The notes: generated by a model not told the origin, from the sequence alone. Shown: positions 1 to 9,373, counted from the stretch's first letter. The stretch is 64,000 nt of DNA from an uncultured Thiothrix sp. (GCF_937873765.1 NZ_CALMZC010000054.1:1-64000), one strand, 5' to 3'. Program-made: numbers and translations.

Positions 1-176
1 AGTTTAAATGAATCAGGAACGCGCCAAGGCTTAGCAAAAAAGGCAGACTGACGATAAACCACCAGTGAAAATTTAACAGATAAAGCAATCAAATAAGATG
101 CAGTATCCACTACAAAATCATAAATACCTGTATAGAACCAATCTAATAGCAAATCTAACTGATCAAATATATCCAT
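1..176 (-). CDS. Inovirus minor structural protein, DUF2523-like, partial
   Basis: Partial leftward reading frame that runs off the left edge. It begins at an ATG two bases after the stop of the neighbouring coat-protein relic. The visible 58 residues start MDIFDQLDLL and contain a hydrophobic stretch around residues 20-40. In filamentous phages a short membrane protein (DUF2523-type) follows the attachment protein and precedes the Zot-like assembly ATPase, and position and composition fit that role. I see no frame break inside this piece, unlike the rest of the phage remnant. The family assignment is inference; only the start, spacing and hydrophobicity are seen. Confidence 0.4.
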   Translation of the reverse strand, partial: MDIFDQLDLLLDWFYTGIYDFVVDTASYLIALSVKFSLVVYRQSAFFAKPWRVPDSFK

Positions 177-177
177 A

Positions 178-820
178 CTAACGCCTCAAAATAATCAAAC
201 CTGTCAATAAAAACCCTAAAGCAAAAAACCTAAAGCGGCAATAAAAACGCCAATTACTGCCAGCAGGAGTATTTGAATTAAAATTTAAAAAGGCTTGCAT
301 GTCAGCTCTAATTTCCGAAAATTTAGATTTTATATCAGTTTTTAATTTTGAAATTTCAGCGTCTAATTGAGCTTTTGCCGAATCATAACCTTTAGCTGTG
401 CGGTTTTTAGAATCACCCGTCACAGCGCTTTTAATATCAAGCGTATATTAGCCTTAGCTTGAGTATTCAGCGATATAAGCAGCAGAGGCGTTTATAGCAT
501 CCGTATTGGCTTTAATTTGACCTAATTTACCCGCTATCTCAGCATCATAAGCCCCTGTACCATCGTACCATCACCCGTACCTGTCCACTACCGCTAGTAG
601 TAATATAAAACTATTGGTATCAGGGCTATCACCCGTGTTATTGCCATTTGCATCAATTCGCGTTTTTGGGTATCTTCGCCTTTTAATACATCAGTTTTTA
701 TTTGTGCTTTCCAAGCCGCCTCGGTTACTTCTCTCGTTTTTTATTTACGTATTTCTGATTAAAATAAACACTATCTACAATGGCAATCATATAAGAACCG
801 GGAATAAATGAATCAATCAT
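178..820 (-). pseudogene. Filamentous-phage attachment/minor coat protein, frameshifted relic
   Basis: Leftward remnant that can be followed only by changing frame several times. It starts at ATG 820 (MIDSFIPGSY), leaves frame near 730, continues with a lysine- and glutamate-rich segment, then a short Gly/Thr/Asp-rich linker near 565-640, and ends in an 81-residue open frame (178-423). That last part has a charged coiled-coil-like segment followed by a C-terminal hydrophobic anchor (ALGFLLTGLII). A Gly-rich linker followed by a C-terminal membrane anchor is the usual plan of inovirus attachment proteins, although I cannot match it to a named family. It lies just upstream of the DUF2523-like gene, as in inoviruses. 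At least three frame changes make it non-functional. Confidence 0.5.
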
Positions 821-975
821 GTTTTAAACCTTTCATTTCTAAAGACTGACAAATAGAAGTTAATTCAACACTCAAAAGATCAACAGCAATAGTATTTAAT
901 GATAAATTAGGGTAAATCTCTTTAAGTGCCAAAAGCCTTTGGTGATCATTTACTGGAAAAGGGAGTAGATTGTTA
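813..975 (-). other. Possible small phage ORF overlapping the coat relic
   Basis: A leftward open frame of about 50 residues ends at a TGA that overlaps the ATG of the coat-protein relic by eight bases, which would be normal translational coupling in a filamentous phage. The C-terminal part reads ...VELTSICQSL EMKGLKHD. No ATG start lies in frame and the upstream DNA is a very A/T-rich run (about 980-1020), so the 5' end may be missing. I do not recognise a family. Confidence 0.25.
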
Positions 976-1020
976 GAAATGAAACAAAAAATAAAAAAAT
1001 AAAAAAATAAAGATAAAAAC

Positions 1021-1866
1021 TTAAAGTGTGTTCAATTGATCTTTAGCACGCTCTTCAGCAGTTCTAAAATCTGGAATTGACATTTTTTCTTGAATGCGCC
1101 AAGTGTGAACCCGAGTTTTAATAGCGGGATTATCAAAGAGTTTTAAACCTTCCACTTTGTCGATAATTTAACCATAGCGATTACTGAGCACTTCACCCGT
1201 TTCCGCGCGTTAATGCGCTCGACGGTATAGACCCTTAATGGCTGATCTTTACGGGGAGTGGTAACGCCGCCTTGAGCTTGCAGATAGCTGCACCAGTCGC
1301 TAGCGTCAGCGGCAAGCCGTGCCTGTTCAACCAGCGGATTATCATTAGCACCGCCGATTTGTTGGAACTGGCGAATGCCCCAAAGGGAAGCCCAAGCACA
1401 TACCCGTTTAGCAGCTTCAGTAGCCTTGGTATCTGGTGTAGCCTCGTGATCACAAAACCATTGATGTTTTTGCTTACATATTTAGCGATATAGCCCGTCG
1501 CACTACCCTTATTAGAGTCAATTTCAACCGTACCCCTTTCCTGTACATCTTCCCTTAAAGCATAAGAGCGAAGAGTTGAAGTCAATTCATTTTTTTGGTC
1601 AGGAGAAACGAATAGAAGTAAATGCCAGTGCGGGCAGCCGTCATGGTGAGGTTCAGCAATGCGGAAGCCATAAGGCTGTATTTCGCGACATTTAAGAATG
1701 GCACGAATGTGGTGAAACGATGAAACTTAGAGGGATATGTTAGGGTGTAGAACATGCCAACATGTCCGGCCTGTTTAGCAGCCTCTTCAAAACCGCGCAT
1801 TCTGACCATGAGTTCAGCGCGTCTTGACTTACAGGAGTGTAAGCCACTTAGGGGATTCCACTCTCT
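1021..1866 (-). pseudogene. Phage replication initiator (HUH nickase, GPA/Rep family), frameshifted
   Basis: Decayed rolling-circle replication protein of the phage gene-A type, which nicks the origin and becomes joined to the 5' end. Following the homology across frames gives: an N-terminal part from about 1866 with RMRGFEEAA and YTLTYPS; a frame change and probable short deletion near 1710-1725; the HUH metal-binding motif HHDGCPHWH at about 1623-1650; GYIAKYVSKN, where catalytic tyrosines normally sit, at about 1455-1485; a frame change near 1440; WGIRQFQQIGG near 1360; further breaks near 1200; and a tail ending at TAA 1021. The N terminus is missing and at least three frameshifts are visible, so no active protein is expected. 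Confidence 0.75.
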
Positions 1867-1900
1867 CTATAATTTACTTATCAATAAATCAAAAAAAATT

Positions 1901-2236
1901 TTAATCCATCGGTACAACAATACGACTATCTGAAGTACGCAATTGAAAACTACGGGTACGTGTAATGGTTTTATCATTCTCTGTTAAAGTCGCAACTACT
2001 CGATAGTTACCTGCGGGTAAAGTCACATGAGTTGAGTGATATTTAGCTGAGGTCACTTTAGTATCAGTATCTGTACGATAAACAGTCCAAGCGATATCCT
2101 TCATGGCTGGTTGGTCATCAAAGGTTGCAACTAAATTTAAGCGCAATTCTTGAGCCCTTACTGGGGAGTAACTAAGTAAAATCACAGGAATCCATGCTAC
2201 AGCAATGTAACGTAAAAGTTTGCCTCGAATGAACAT
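1901..2236 (-). CDS. Small secreted protein of unknown function
   Basis: Protein of 111 residues. I chose ATG 2236 (MFIRGK) rather than the upstream ATG 2251 because a strong GGAGG lies just before it. The N terminus has lysine/arginine followed by a hydrophobic stretch (YIAVAWIPVILL) and a likely signal-peptidase site after SPVRA, so the mature protein should be periplasmic or outside the cell. The rest alternates short hydrophobic beta-type segments (LRLNLVATF, THVTLPAGNYRVVATL), which suggests one Ig-like or carboxypeptidase-regulatory-like beta sandwich. No cysteine pair or catalytic motif is apparent. It stands alone beside the phage remnant, so it may be the first host gene after the insertion. 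I do not recognise a named family. Confidence 0.6.
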   Translation of the reverse strand: MFIRGKLLRYIAVAWIPVILLSYSPVRAQELRLNLVATFDDQPAMKDIAWTVYRTDTDTKVTSAKYHSTHVTLPAGNYRVVATLTENDKTITRTRSFQLRTSDSRIVVPMD

Positions 2237-2420
2237 ATGGCCTCCTTGCAATATGAATTTAAACGAATGCTAATATTTAGATTGATAAATGATCATTCAG
2301 TTCCCATTCATTTTAGCGCAAACTAAAAAAAGATGCAGTCATTCGAGAAATACTTGAACAAAAAGTAACTAATAATGCTTTATTTTATTTATAGACTAAT
2401 AGAAAAATTAGTTTTACATA

Positions 2421-2756
2421 TTAATAGCAAGGTTTTGGTGGAGCTTGTAATAAGTTCTCACCTAAAAGACCTTCAAAGTATTGTTGAATACGTGATTGAT
2501 GCTCACCAATGATTTGAATGCCTACACCTTGTGGTAAACTCCGCACTGCCCCGCCAGGCGTGATCCAAACTACACGCCCTGGTACTAAGGCTTTTTGTTT
2601 TTCACTCAGCAATTCGACCTGTACCTGTATCCTATCTCCAAAATTTAGATTTTCTCTAGTGGGTACAAATAAGCCACCTCCTTTGAGCATTGGTAAATAA
2701 TGGTTATGCAGGGCTATGCGGTCATTTAAACTAAAAGAAATTTTAATGGGTTCCAT
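2421..2756 (-). CDS. pilZ: PilZ-domain protein
   Basis: Protein of 111 residues starting at the internal ATG (MEPIKISFSL); the upstream ATG at 2783 gives a basic extension unlike the family. It is a short type IV pilus PilZ protein: LKGGGLFVPT near residue 25, a basic beta-strand core, VPGRVVWITP near 60 and GVGIQI near 80 match the family pattern. The canonical cyclic-di-GMP RxxxR motif is not evident, as is usual for PilZ proper. The order holB then pilZ downstream of tmk is common in gammaproteobacteria. Likely role: assembly and control of type IV pili (twitching) at the inner membrane together with PilB/FimX-type partners. It follows holB by 39 bases and is probably co-transcribed. Confidence 0.8.
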   Translation of the reverse strand: MEPIKISFSLNDRIALHNHYLPMLKGGGLFVPTRENLNFGDRIQVQVELLSEKQKALVPGRVVWITPGGAVRSLPQGVGIQIIGEHQSRIQQYFEGLLGENLLQAPPKPCY

Positions 2757-2795
2757 TTTTATTTTTATTAAAACTCTAATCAAAAGGCTAAATAG

Positions 2796-3758
2796 CTATA
2801 GCCACAAACTTAGCATATGTTCGACGAACAAGCGTCCATTCAATGGATGAGTGGATAAGGCTTTTAACTCCAACAAACGTTCATAAAGCAACCAAAGTCC
2901 TTGAGGCTTTACCAAGCAGTCTACCAACTCACTAGCTTCACCTACCAATGCCCCCCCTACTTCCTGATTAATTAAGCTTTGAACCCATATTAATTGCCAA
3001 TCCAATAGCTCTTGACGATTGTATTTTTCCCATTGACTCGCAACTTCAGTGATACTTAAATGTCCAGTTAAAACTGATTTAAGTTGATTTAAAAATAGTA
3101 TCTTCTGTTGTAAACGCTCACCAACATCTTCAGCAATAGCGGCTAAGGGGCGCCCGCGTGCTAAGCCTAATAACTCACTAGCTGTCTGTCTAATAGCAAT
3201 AGTCTGGCCTTCTATCCACGCTAAAGACTCTACTGGTGTGGGTAGTGGCAAACGGAATTGCTGGCAACGGCTTCGAATCGTCGGCATTAGCGCTGCTACT
3301 CTATCGGTGAACAGTAAAATATAGGAGTTATCAGCTGGTTCTTCCAAAGACTTTAACAAGCTATTAGCAGCATGAATATTCATCGCATCTGCATTTAGAA
3401 TCAGTGCGACCCGATTTGGACTGTAGCTACGGCTTAGCTCTAAAAAACGCTCCAAACTACGCACCTGCTCTACGCTAATCGCTTGCTTATCCTCTGCAAG
3501 CGACAAAAGCATAAAATCTGGGTGTGAGTGTGCAGTAAATACCTTACAACTTCGACAACTACCACACGCATAGCCATTTTCACTAGGCTCTAAACATAAC
3601 AAGCTTTGAGCCAAAGCATACACCATTGCCTCATGGCCACAGCCCGTTGAACCGGTAAATAATAAAGCATGCGGTAAATGTTGCTGCTGGCGAGCGCGCT
3701 GGAGTTGTTGCCAAATAGTCTGATGCCAAGGATAACTGGCTGCGCTAAGCGGGATCAT
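2796..3758 (-). CDS. holB: DNA polymerase III subunit delta'
   Basis: Protein of 320 residues, normal for HolB. It is part of the clamp loader that places the beta sliding clamp on primed DNA. Visible features: an AAA+ fold with a degenerate nucleotide-binding loop (FTGSTGCGHE, residues 34-43; delta' does not hydrolyse ATP), a four-cysteine zinc module near residues 63-76 (CGSCRSC plus the earlier cysteine), the conserved NSLLKSLEEP segment near 131 and IRSRCQQF near 161, equivalent to the SRC motif. The start overlaps the tmk stop by four bases, so translation is coupled. It sits in the conserved mltG-tmk-holB-pilZ order. Confidence 0.95.
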   Translation of the reverse strand: MIPLSAASYPWHQTIWQQLQRARQQQHLPHALLFTGSTGCGHEAMVYALAQSLLCLEPSENGYACGSCRSCKVFTAHSHPDFMLLSLAEDKQAISVEQVRSLERFLELSRSYSPNRVALILNADAMNIHAANSLLKSLEEPADNSYILLFTDRVAALMPTIRSRCQQFRLPLPTPVESLAWIEGQTIAIRQTASELLGLARGRPLAAIAEDVGERLQQKILFLNQLKSVLTGHLSITEVASQWEKYNRQELLDWQLIWVQSLINQEVGGALVGEASELVDCLVKPQGLWLLYERLLELKALSTHPLNGRLFVEHMLSLWL

Positions 3759-4411
3759 TCAGTAACTGCCTTAGCTAAGATAGCGGCTAATACGTGCTGT
3801 AATTGCTGTTGTACTTCATCAATAGATTGAGAGGCTTCGATAACTCTATATTGCTTAGGGTACAATTTAGCACGCTCTAAATAGCCCTCTCGAACGCGCT
3901 CAAAGAATTCCAGCGTCTCCTGCTCAAAACGATCAGTGCTCATCGCTAATTGTTCAGCGCGCGCCCGTACACGCTGCATACCAGTTTGCACATTGATATC
4001 GAATAATAAGGTGTAATTAGGGCGCAAATTGCCTTGTACCCAAAATTCTAAAGCAGCAATCCTTGCGTGATCTAAACCGCGCCCATAGCCTTGATAGGCG
4101 TAAGTGGCATCCGTAAAGCGATCACAGATCACCCACTGCCCTAATGCTAACGCTGGCAAGATTTTCTTCTGCAAATGCTCATTACGGGCTGCAAACATCA
4201 ACAGTAGTTCGGTATCAGCATGTATAGCGGGCAGAGCACTATTGAGTAGTACATGGCGAATAGCCTCGCTCACCTCCGTACCACCTGGCTCACGCGTTTC
4301 TAAAACTTGAATGCCCTGTTGCTTTAAAAACTCGCTGATATAAGCTCGACTCGTGGTTTTACCAGCACCCTCTCCCCCTTCTAAAGTAATGAATACGCCT
4401 CTTTTGCTCAT
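3755..4411 (-). CDS. tmk: Thymidylate kinase
   Basis: Protein of 218 residues. It phosphorylates dTMP to dTDP with ATP in the cytoplasm, the last specific step of dTTP supply. The P-loop GGEGAGKT is at residues 12-19, the REPGGT substrate motif near 40, and DRFTDATYAYQG near 97 carries the usual DR motif. The lid region with several arginines follows. It overlaps mltG upstream (ATGA, 4408-4411) and holB downstream by four bases each, so the three genes are one translationally coupled unit. Confidence 0.96.
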   Translation of the reverse strand: MSKRGVFITLEGGEGAGKTTSRAYISEFLKQQGIQVLETREPGGTEVSEAIRHVLLNSALPAIHADTELLLMFAARNEHLQKKILPALALGQWVICDRFTDATYAYQGYGRGLDHARIAALEFWVQGNLRPNYTLLFDINVQTGMQRVRARAEQLAMSTDRFEQETLEFFERVREGYLERAKLYPKQYRVIEASQSIDEVQQQLQHVLAAILAKAVTE

Positions 4412-5472
4412 TGGGTAGCTATTCCTTGTTGGCGTTTTTTATCATTCGCTAAGTATTGGCTCACCGCTTTACGATGTGCTTCATAAGTCTCAGAAAAGAA
4501 ATGACGTCCATCACCCGTGCCAGTCGCCACAAAATACAAATAATTGGTCTTAGCTGGATGCATAACAGCATCAATAGCAGCTTTACTCGGCGTTGCGATA
4601 GGTGTAGGTGGCAAACCAGTGCGTGTGTAGGTATTCCAAGGTGTATCGGTTTCTAGATCCTTTTTACGAATATTGCCGTCATAAGTATCACCCATTCCGT
4701 AGATAACGGCTGGGTCAGTTTGTAACAACATATTCTTTTCTAAACGTGTCAAGAATACGCGCGCTATCATGGGTCTCTCATCCGGCATACCTGTTTCTTT
4801 TTCGACCAAAGACGCTAAAATCAAAGCTTGGTAAGGAGTTTTAATCAAAGGATGGGGTTCACGTTGCTCCCATGCCTTCAGTAAATAGTCATGCATCGCT
4901 TGATAACTACGTTTTAAGACTTCCAGATCCGTCGATCCACGTGGGAAGTTATAGGTATCTGGATAAAACCAACCCTCAGCAGATTCACCATTAGCCCCCC
5001 CAAGCCTAGGCATTAAATGCTTATAATCTTCAGTACTTAGGGTTTGTTTAATATATGGATGAGTTTGCACGGCTCTAACTAGCTCGTTAAAGGTATGCCC
5101 TTCAATAATCCCTAGTTGATATTGTAAGGTTTTACCTGACGCTAAACGTGTTAATAAATCCCCAGTGGTCATGCTTGGCTCTAAAGCATATTCGCCAGCC
5201 TTTAATTTTGAGGCTTGCTCGGTAAAACGGGCTTGCGCTAGAAATAGATAGTCTGCGGGAATCACACTAGTTTTAGGCAAGATATCTGCTGCAATTAATT
5301 GTTGGGTGACTTGGCGGATAGTCGCCCCTGATTTGACTTCAAAGGTCGCCGGCTGGTCAGGAGCAAGCTGAATGTGCTTTTGAGTAAAGGCTTGATACTG
5401 TTGATAAACAAGACTAGCCGCTATTCCAGCCAAAATTACTAAGAATAGAACGAGCTTTAAAACAAACCGCAT
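4408..5472 (-). CDS. mltG: Endolytic murein transglycosylase
   Basis: Protein of 354 residues, the normal YceG/MltG length. A single N-terminal membrane segment (about residues 4-23) anchors it in the inner membrane with the catalytic domain in the periplasm. There it cleaves nascent glycan strands and so terminates peptidoglycan elongation. The LysM-like segment (FEVKSGATIRQV) is near residues 44-55. The catalytic glutamate lies in LASLVEKETG (E224), and the GLPPTPI segment near 290 is also family-typical. The gene precedes tmk with a four-base overlap and follows fabF after 134 bases that hold a terminator-like hairpin. Confidence 0.94.
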   Translation of the reverse strand: MRFVLKLVLFLVILAGIAASLVYQQYQAFTQKHIQLAPDQPATFEVKSGATIRQVTQQLIAADILPKTSVIPADYLFLAQARFTEQASKLKAGEYALEPSMTTGDLLTRLASGKTLQYQLGIIEGHTFNELVRAVQTHPYIKQTLSTEDYKHLMPRLGGANGESAEGWFYPDTYNFPRGSTDLEVLKRSYQAMHDYLLKAWEQREPHPLIKTPYQALILASLVEKETGMPDERPMIARVFLTRLEKNMLLQTDPAVIYGMGDTYDGNIRKKDLETDTPWNTYTRTGLPPTPIATPSKAAIDAVMHPAKTNYLYFVATGTGDGRHFFSETYEAHRKAVSQYLANDKKRQQGIATQ

Positions 5473-5564
5473 GAACGACTCTCGAAAGGATTAGGCAGGA
5501 TTAACATAGAGCAAAGCCTATGAATTGCCAAGAAAAGCTTATGTAAGCTAGTTCTTTTGAAGCA

Positions 5565-5592
5565 AAGAAGCAAGCCGTACTTTGCTTGCCTC
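5565..5592 (-). terminator. Hairpin downstream of fabF
   Basis: On the minus strand a 10-bp stem (AGAGGCAAGC / GCTTGCTTCT, one wobble pair) with an 8-base loop lies 15 bases past the fabF stop. It is followed by a mixed T/C tract rather than pure T. It probably reduces read-through from the fab genes into mltG. Confidence 0.45.
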
Positions 5593-5606
5593 TTAATCGA
5601 ATACGC

Positions 5607-6851
5607 TTAAATTTTCTTAAAAATCAAAGTACCGTTAGTACCACCAAAGCCAAAGGAATTGCTCATGGCTATATTAACAGTCGTTTCGCGGGCGACATTG
5701 GGTACGTAATCAAGATCACATTCGGGATCTTGTTGATGCAAATTGATCGTTGGCGGTAGGACTTGCTCATAGATAGCCAGCGCACTAAATACTGCTTCAA
5801 TGCCACCTGCAGCTCCTAATAAATGACCTGTCATTGACTTAGTGGAACTAACTGTCGTTTTATAGGCATGCTCCCCTAAAGCTAATTTAACGGCGAAGGT
5901 CTCTGCTTTATCACCTGCAGGCGTAGAAGTTCCATGGGCATTGATATAGTCGATTTGATCTGGATTTAAGCCAGCATCCCGCAGTGCATTACGCATACAA
6001 CGAGCAGCCCCCTCACCACCTTCTGAGGGCGAAGTCATATGGTAAGCATCACTGCTCATGCCATAGCCGACTAATTCACAATAAATTCTCGCGCCCCTAG
6101 CCTTAGCGTGTTCATATTCTTCTAAGACTAACACACCAGCACCATCACCTAGTACAAAGCCGTCCCGCTCCACATCCCAAGGACGACTTGCAGCTTCGGG
6201 ATCATCATTACGAGTTGATAAAGCCCGTGCAGCAGCAAAGCCACCGATACCTAAGGGGGTGGAACCCATTTCAGCACCACCCGCGACCATCACATCAGCG
6301 TCACCGTAAACAATCATCCGTGCTGCATCACCAATACTATGAGTCGCGGTCGCACAAGCAGACACGATCGACATATTGGGGCCTTTCAAGCCATACATAA
6401 TTGATAGATTGCCAGCTACCATATTAATGATACTCGCGGGAACAAAAAATGGAGAGATTTTCCGCGCGCCCCCATTCAGAAAAGCGTTGTAGTTACGCTC
6501 GATCGTTTGTAAGCCACCAATTCCGGAACCCATCAAGACCCCAATACGCTCAGCATTTGCTTCTGTGACCTCTATCCCTGAGTCACGAATAGCATCGACT
6601 CCAGCACCAATGCCATAGTGGATAAAGGTATCCATCTTTTTTTGGTCTTTAGGTTTAATGTAATTATCGACATTAAAGCCTTTGACATTTCCCGCAATCC
6701 GCACGCTAAACTCGCTAGCATCGAATAACTCAGGACTGATAGTATTGATACCGCTTTTACCCGCCTTAATATTGCCCCATGCACTTGCTAAGGTAGAACC
6801 TACCGGAGAGACAATACCTAAACCCGTTACTACTACACGCCTTTTAGACAA
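5607..6851 (-). CDS. fabF: Beta-ketoacyl-ACP synthase II
   Basis: Protein of 414 residues, the standard FabF length. It condenses malonyl-ACP with growing acyl-ACP in fatty-acid elongation. The catalytic triad is visible: nucleophile C166 in [11 protein letters not shown]306 in [11 protein letters not shown] and H343 in [15 protein letters not shown] (with K338). The C-terminal GFGGTNG loop is intact. It follows acpP on the same strand after 96 bases, the classical fabD-fabG-acpP-fabF order. Start ATG 6851 gives the family N terminus [12 protein letters not shown]. Confidence 0.97.
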   Translation of the reverse strand: MSKRRVVVTGLGIVSPVGSTLASAWGNIKAGKSGINTISPELFDASEFSVRIAGNVKGFNVDNYIKPKDQKKMDTFIHYGIGAGVDAIRDSGIEVTEANAERIGVLMGSGIGGLQTIERNYNAFLNGGARKISPFFVPASIINMVAGNLSIMYGLKGPNMSIVSACATATHSIGDAARMIVYGDADVMVAGGAEMGSTPLGIGGFAAARALSTRNDDPEAASRPWDVERDGFVLGDGAGVLVLEEYEHAKARGARIYCELVGYGMSSDAYHMTSPSEGGEGAARCMRNALRDAGLNPDQIDYINAHGTSTPAGDKAETFAVKLALGEHAYKTTVSSTKSMTGHLLGAAGGIEAVFSALAIYEQVLPPTINLHQQDPECDLDYVPNVARETTVNIAMSNSFGFGGTNGTLIFKKI

Positions 6852-6947
6852 ACTTATATACCTTCATGAAATAGAGATATTTCTGACTCCAAACCGTAAC
6901 CCTAACTAAGCAGGGCTACGTGTGTTAGGTAGCTAATCCTTACAAGA

Positions 6948-7187
6948 TTAAGCTGAAGGCAGGCAGGCATTGATATAATCAATGGCTGCTTGCACAGTAG
7001 TGATCTTTTCAGCTTCTTCATCAGGGATTTCTGTACCGAACTCTTCTTCCAGTGCCATCACCAGCTCAACGGTATCTAATGAATCAGCTCCTAAATCTTC
7101 AATAAAAGAAGATGCATTAGTGACTTCAGACTCGTCTACTCCCAACTGCTCGACCACGATAGCTTTGACGCGAGCTTCAATACTCAT
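6948..7187 (-). CDS. acpP: Acyl carrier protein
   Basis: Acidic protein of 79 residues that carries growing acyl chains on a phosphopantetheine arm. The modified serine is S36 in [10 protein letters not shown]. Helix I (residues 3-15) and the acidic helix II match AcpP. It sits between fabG and fabF. The holo-ACP synthase that would modify it (acpS) lies elsewhere in this window at 43577-43957. Confidence 0.98.
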   Translation of the reverse strand: MSIEARVKAIVVEQLGVDESEVTNASSFIEDLGADSLDTVELVMALEEEFGTEIPDEEAEKITTVQAAIDYINACLPSA

Positions 7188-7280
7188 GTTTTTAGTTCCT
7201 CTAGATTAAAATGCTTGGCATCGAAGGCTTATTGTATTGAAAACATTCGATGCTTGCCAGTTGTGCAAAGGTAGAAATAC

Positions 7281-8036
7281 CTATGCCATATACATTCCAC
7301 CATTCACATGAATGGTCTCGCCCGTGACATACGCTCCCACAGGAGAGGCTAAATACAGCACTGCACCTGCAATTTCTTCAGGTTGTCCTAAACGTCCTAA
7401 GGGAATATTTTGGAAGATTGCTGCACGTTGATCTTCTGATAACTCACGCGTCATATCGGTATCAATGAAGCCGGGTGCAACTACATTCACAGTGATATTT
7501 CTTGAGCCTAGTTCACGTGCTAACGACTTAGAAAAACCGACTAGGCCTGCTTTCGCTGCGGCATAATTGGTTTGTCCTGGATTACCACTAGCGCCAACTA
7601 CCGAAGAGATCGAGATAATCCGGCCTTTTTTAGCCTTCATCATCGACCGAATACAAGCCTTGCTCATGCGAAAGATTGAGCTGAGATTAGTGTTAATAAT
7701 CGAATCCCACTCCTCATCCTTCATCCGCATCAATAGATTATCACGCGTAATACCCGCATTATTGACCAGTATGCTAATACCACCATACTCTTTGCTTAAA
7801 GCAGCAACGAGAGTATCAATAGATTCACTTTTAGCCACATCTAATACTTTACCTAAACCTTGAATACCTGCTGCGGCTAAATAGTCTGTAATCGCTTGAG
7901 CACCGTTTTCACTAGTTGCAGTTCCAATCACGGTCGCTCCTTGCTGACCTAAAGTTTCAGCAATCGCGCGTCCGATCCCACGGCTAGCACCTGTGACCAA
8001 GGCTACTTCGCCCTTTAAACTAAATAAATCTGACAC
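7281..8036 (-). CDS. fabG: 3-oxoacyl-ACP reductase
   Basis: Protein of 251 residues of the short-chain dehydrogenase family. It reduces 3-oxoacyl-ACP with NADPH. The cofactor motif TGASRGIG is at residues 15-22, NNAG near 92, and the catalytic residues are S144/S145 in ISISS, Y158 and K162 in NYAAAKAG. The C-terminal GETIHVNGGMYM end is typical. Its start immediately follows the fabD stop, so the two genes are coupled, and acpP follows after 93 bases. Confidence 0.96.
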   Translation of the reverse strand: MSDLFSLKGEVALVTGASRGIGRAIAETLGQQGATVIGTATSENGAQAITDYLAAAGIQGLGKVLDVAKSESIDTLVAALSKEYGGISILVNNAGITRDNLLMRMKDEEWDSIINTNLSSIFRMSKACIRSMMKAKKGRIISISSVVGASGNPGQTNYAAAKAGLVGFSKSLARELGSRNITVNVVAPGFIDTDMTRELSEDQRAAIFQNIPLGRLGQPEEIAGAVLYLASPVGAYVTGETIHVNGGMYMA

Positions 8037-8975
8037 TTAAGCCCCCTGACAAAATTTTAAGGCAGCTTCAAGGCTCGCATTATCACTAATACAAACTGCA
8101 TCCATCCGGCGTTCAATGCGCCGATTCAAGCCAGTCAATACCTTTCCTGGCCCAAACTCAATCATCACCTTGGCTCCTTGTACTTGCAGATTACGAATCG
8201 TACTCACCCAACGTACTGGGCGATACAGTTGTTCCGCTAAAGCACTACGCATACTAGTAAGATCCTCACGTGCTAAACCATCTACATTTTGTAGCACCGG
8301 CAACTTGCCTGTTCGGAACTGAACTTGATTTAGGGCTTGCTCTAATTTAGCCGCTGCAGGTTTCATTAAACTACAATGTGAGGGTACACTAACTGTTAAT
8401 TTAACAGTTTTTTTCGCGCCCAACTCATTAGCAGTCGCAATAGCACGTTCAACTGCAGACGCATTTCCTGCAATGACCACTTGCTCAGGTGAGTTAAAAT
8501 TGACGGCCTCAACAATCTCACCTTGGGCTGCTTGCTCACAAGCGGCTATCACTTGTTCATCAGCCAAGCCCAGAATTGCAGCCATCGCCCCCGTACCTTC
8601 AGGAACGGCTGCTTGCATTAGTTGGGCGCGCTTAGAGACTAAAGCTACCGCTTCATTAAAATCTAAAACCTCAGCAGCTACCAAGGCAGAGTATTCACCT
8701 AAACTGTGACCGGCTACTGCTATTGGCAAGCAGCCCCCTTGAGTTTGCCAAACCCGCCAAACTGCAACACCTGCAGCAAGCATCAAAGGCTGCGTTGTTT
8801 CAGTACTATTTAAGGCGGTCTCGTCACTCCCTTGAGCTAATTGCCATAAACCACGCCCTAAAACAGAAGATGCTTGTTCAAAGGTTTGGGTAACAATGGG
8901 AAAAGAGGCTGCTAATTCAGCAAGCATACCCAATGACTGAGACCCTTGCCCAGGGAATAGCCCTGCTATTGCCAT
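8037..8975 (-). CDS. fabD: Malonyl-CoA:ACP transacylase
   Basis: Protein of 312 residues when started at ATG 8975 (MAIAGLFPGQGSQ). A longer frame exists upstream but TGGAG lies seven bases before this ATG and the family begins here. It loads malonyl groups onto ACP. GQGSQ is at residues 9-13 and the nucleophile S91 lies in GHSLGEYSAL; the active-site histidine is near residue 200 in VPSHCSLM. It is the first gene of the fab block here. The usual upstream plsX and fabH are absent and a divergent infA takes their place. Confidence 0.96.
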   Translation of the reverse strand: MAIAGLFPGQGSQSLGMLAELAASFPIVTQTFEQASSVLGRGLWQLAQGSDETALNSTETTQPLMLAAGVAVWRVWQTQGGCLPIAVAGHSLGEYSALVAAEVLDFNEAVALVSKRAQLMQAAVPEGTGAMAAILGLADEQVIAACEQAAQGEIVEAVNFNSPEQVVIAGNASAVERAIATANELGAKKTVKLTVSVPSHCSLMKPAAAKLEQALNQVQFRTGKLPVLQNVDGLAREDLTSMRSALAEQLYRPVRWVSTIRNLQVQGAKVMIEFGPGKVLTGLNRRIERRMDAVCISDNASLEAALKFCQGA

Positions 8976-9154
8976 GACTGACTCCAGAATTAAAAACAGA
9001 AATAGTTGTCCAACACATAAATTCGCGCCTATGCTAATAGAATTTGTTAAGCAAATCACGCTGCTTGACAAAAAGAACTTGTCATCTGCCAGAATGGCAG
9101 GATAATACGCGCTTCATTAGAATTTTTGCAGATTAACCCTGTAGCAAAGGAATT

Positions 9155-9373
9155 ATGGCGAGAGAAGATTATATCGAGATGGAAGGCACGGTAATTGACA
9201 CTTTACCGAATACTACTTTCCGTGTGAAGTTAGATAACGAACATATTGTAATGGCTCATATCTCCGGGCGGATGCGTAAGAACTATATTCGTATTTTAAC
9301 AGGCGACCGAGTAACTGTGCAGTTAACCCCTTATGACTTGACTAAAGGTCGAATTAGTTACCGCAGCAAATAA
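9155..9373 (+). CDS. infA: Translation initiation factor IF-1
   Basis: Protein of 72 residues, exactly the family length: a single OB-fold that binds the A site of the 30S subunit during initiation. It begins [11 protein letters not shown] and contains [15 protein letters not shown] near the C terminus. An AAGGA ribosome-binding site lies six bases before the ATG. It is divergent from fabD (promoters share 9076-9154) and converges on clpA, the clpA/infA neighbourhood familiar from E. coli. Confidence 0.97.
   Translation: MAREDYIEMEGTVIDTLPNTTFRVKLDNEHIVMAHISGRMRKNYIRILTGDRVTVQLTPYDLTKGRISYRSK

Noticed and set aside
614-811. 65-codon plus-strand open frame in the phage relic
   Set aside because: Antisense to the decayed coat-protein gene, whose minus-strand reading gives recognisable protein pieces.
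8037-9071. Longer fabD frame starting at 9071
   Set aside because: The extra 32 residues are not seen in FabD, whereas the internal ATG 8975 has a good ribosome-binding site and begins the conserved GLFPGQGSQ.
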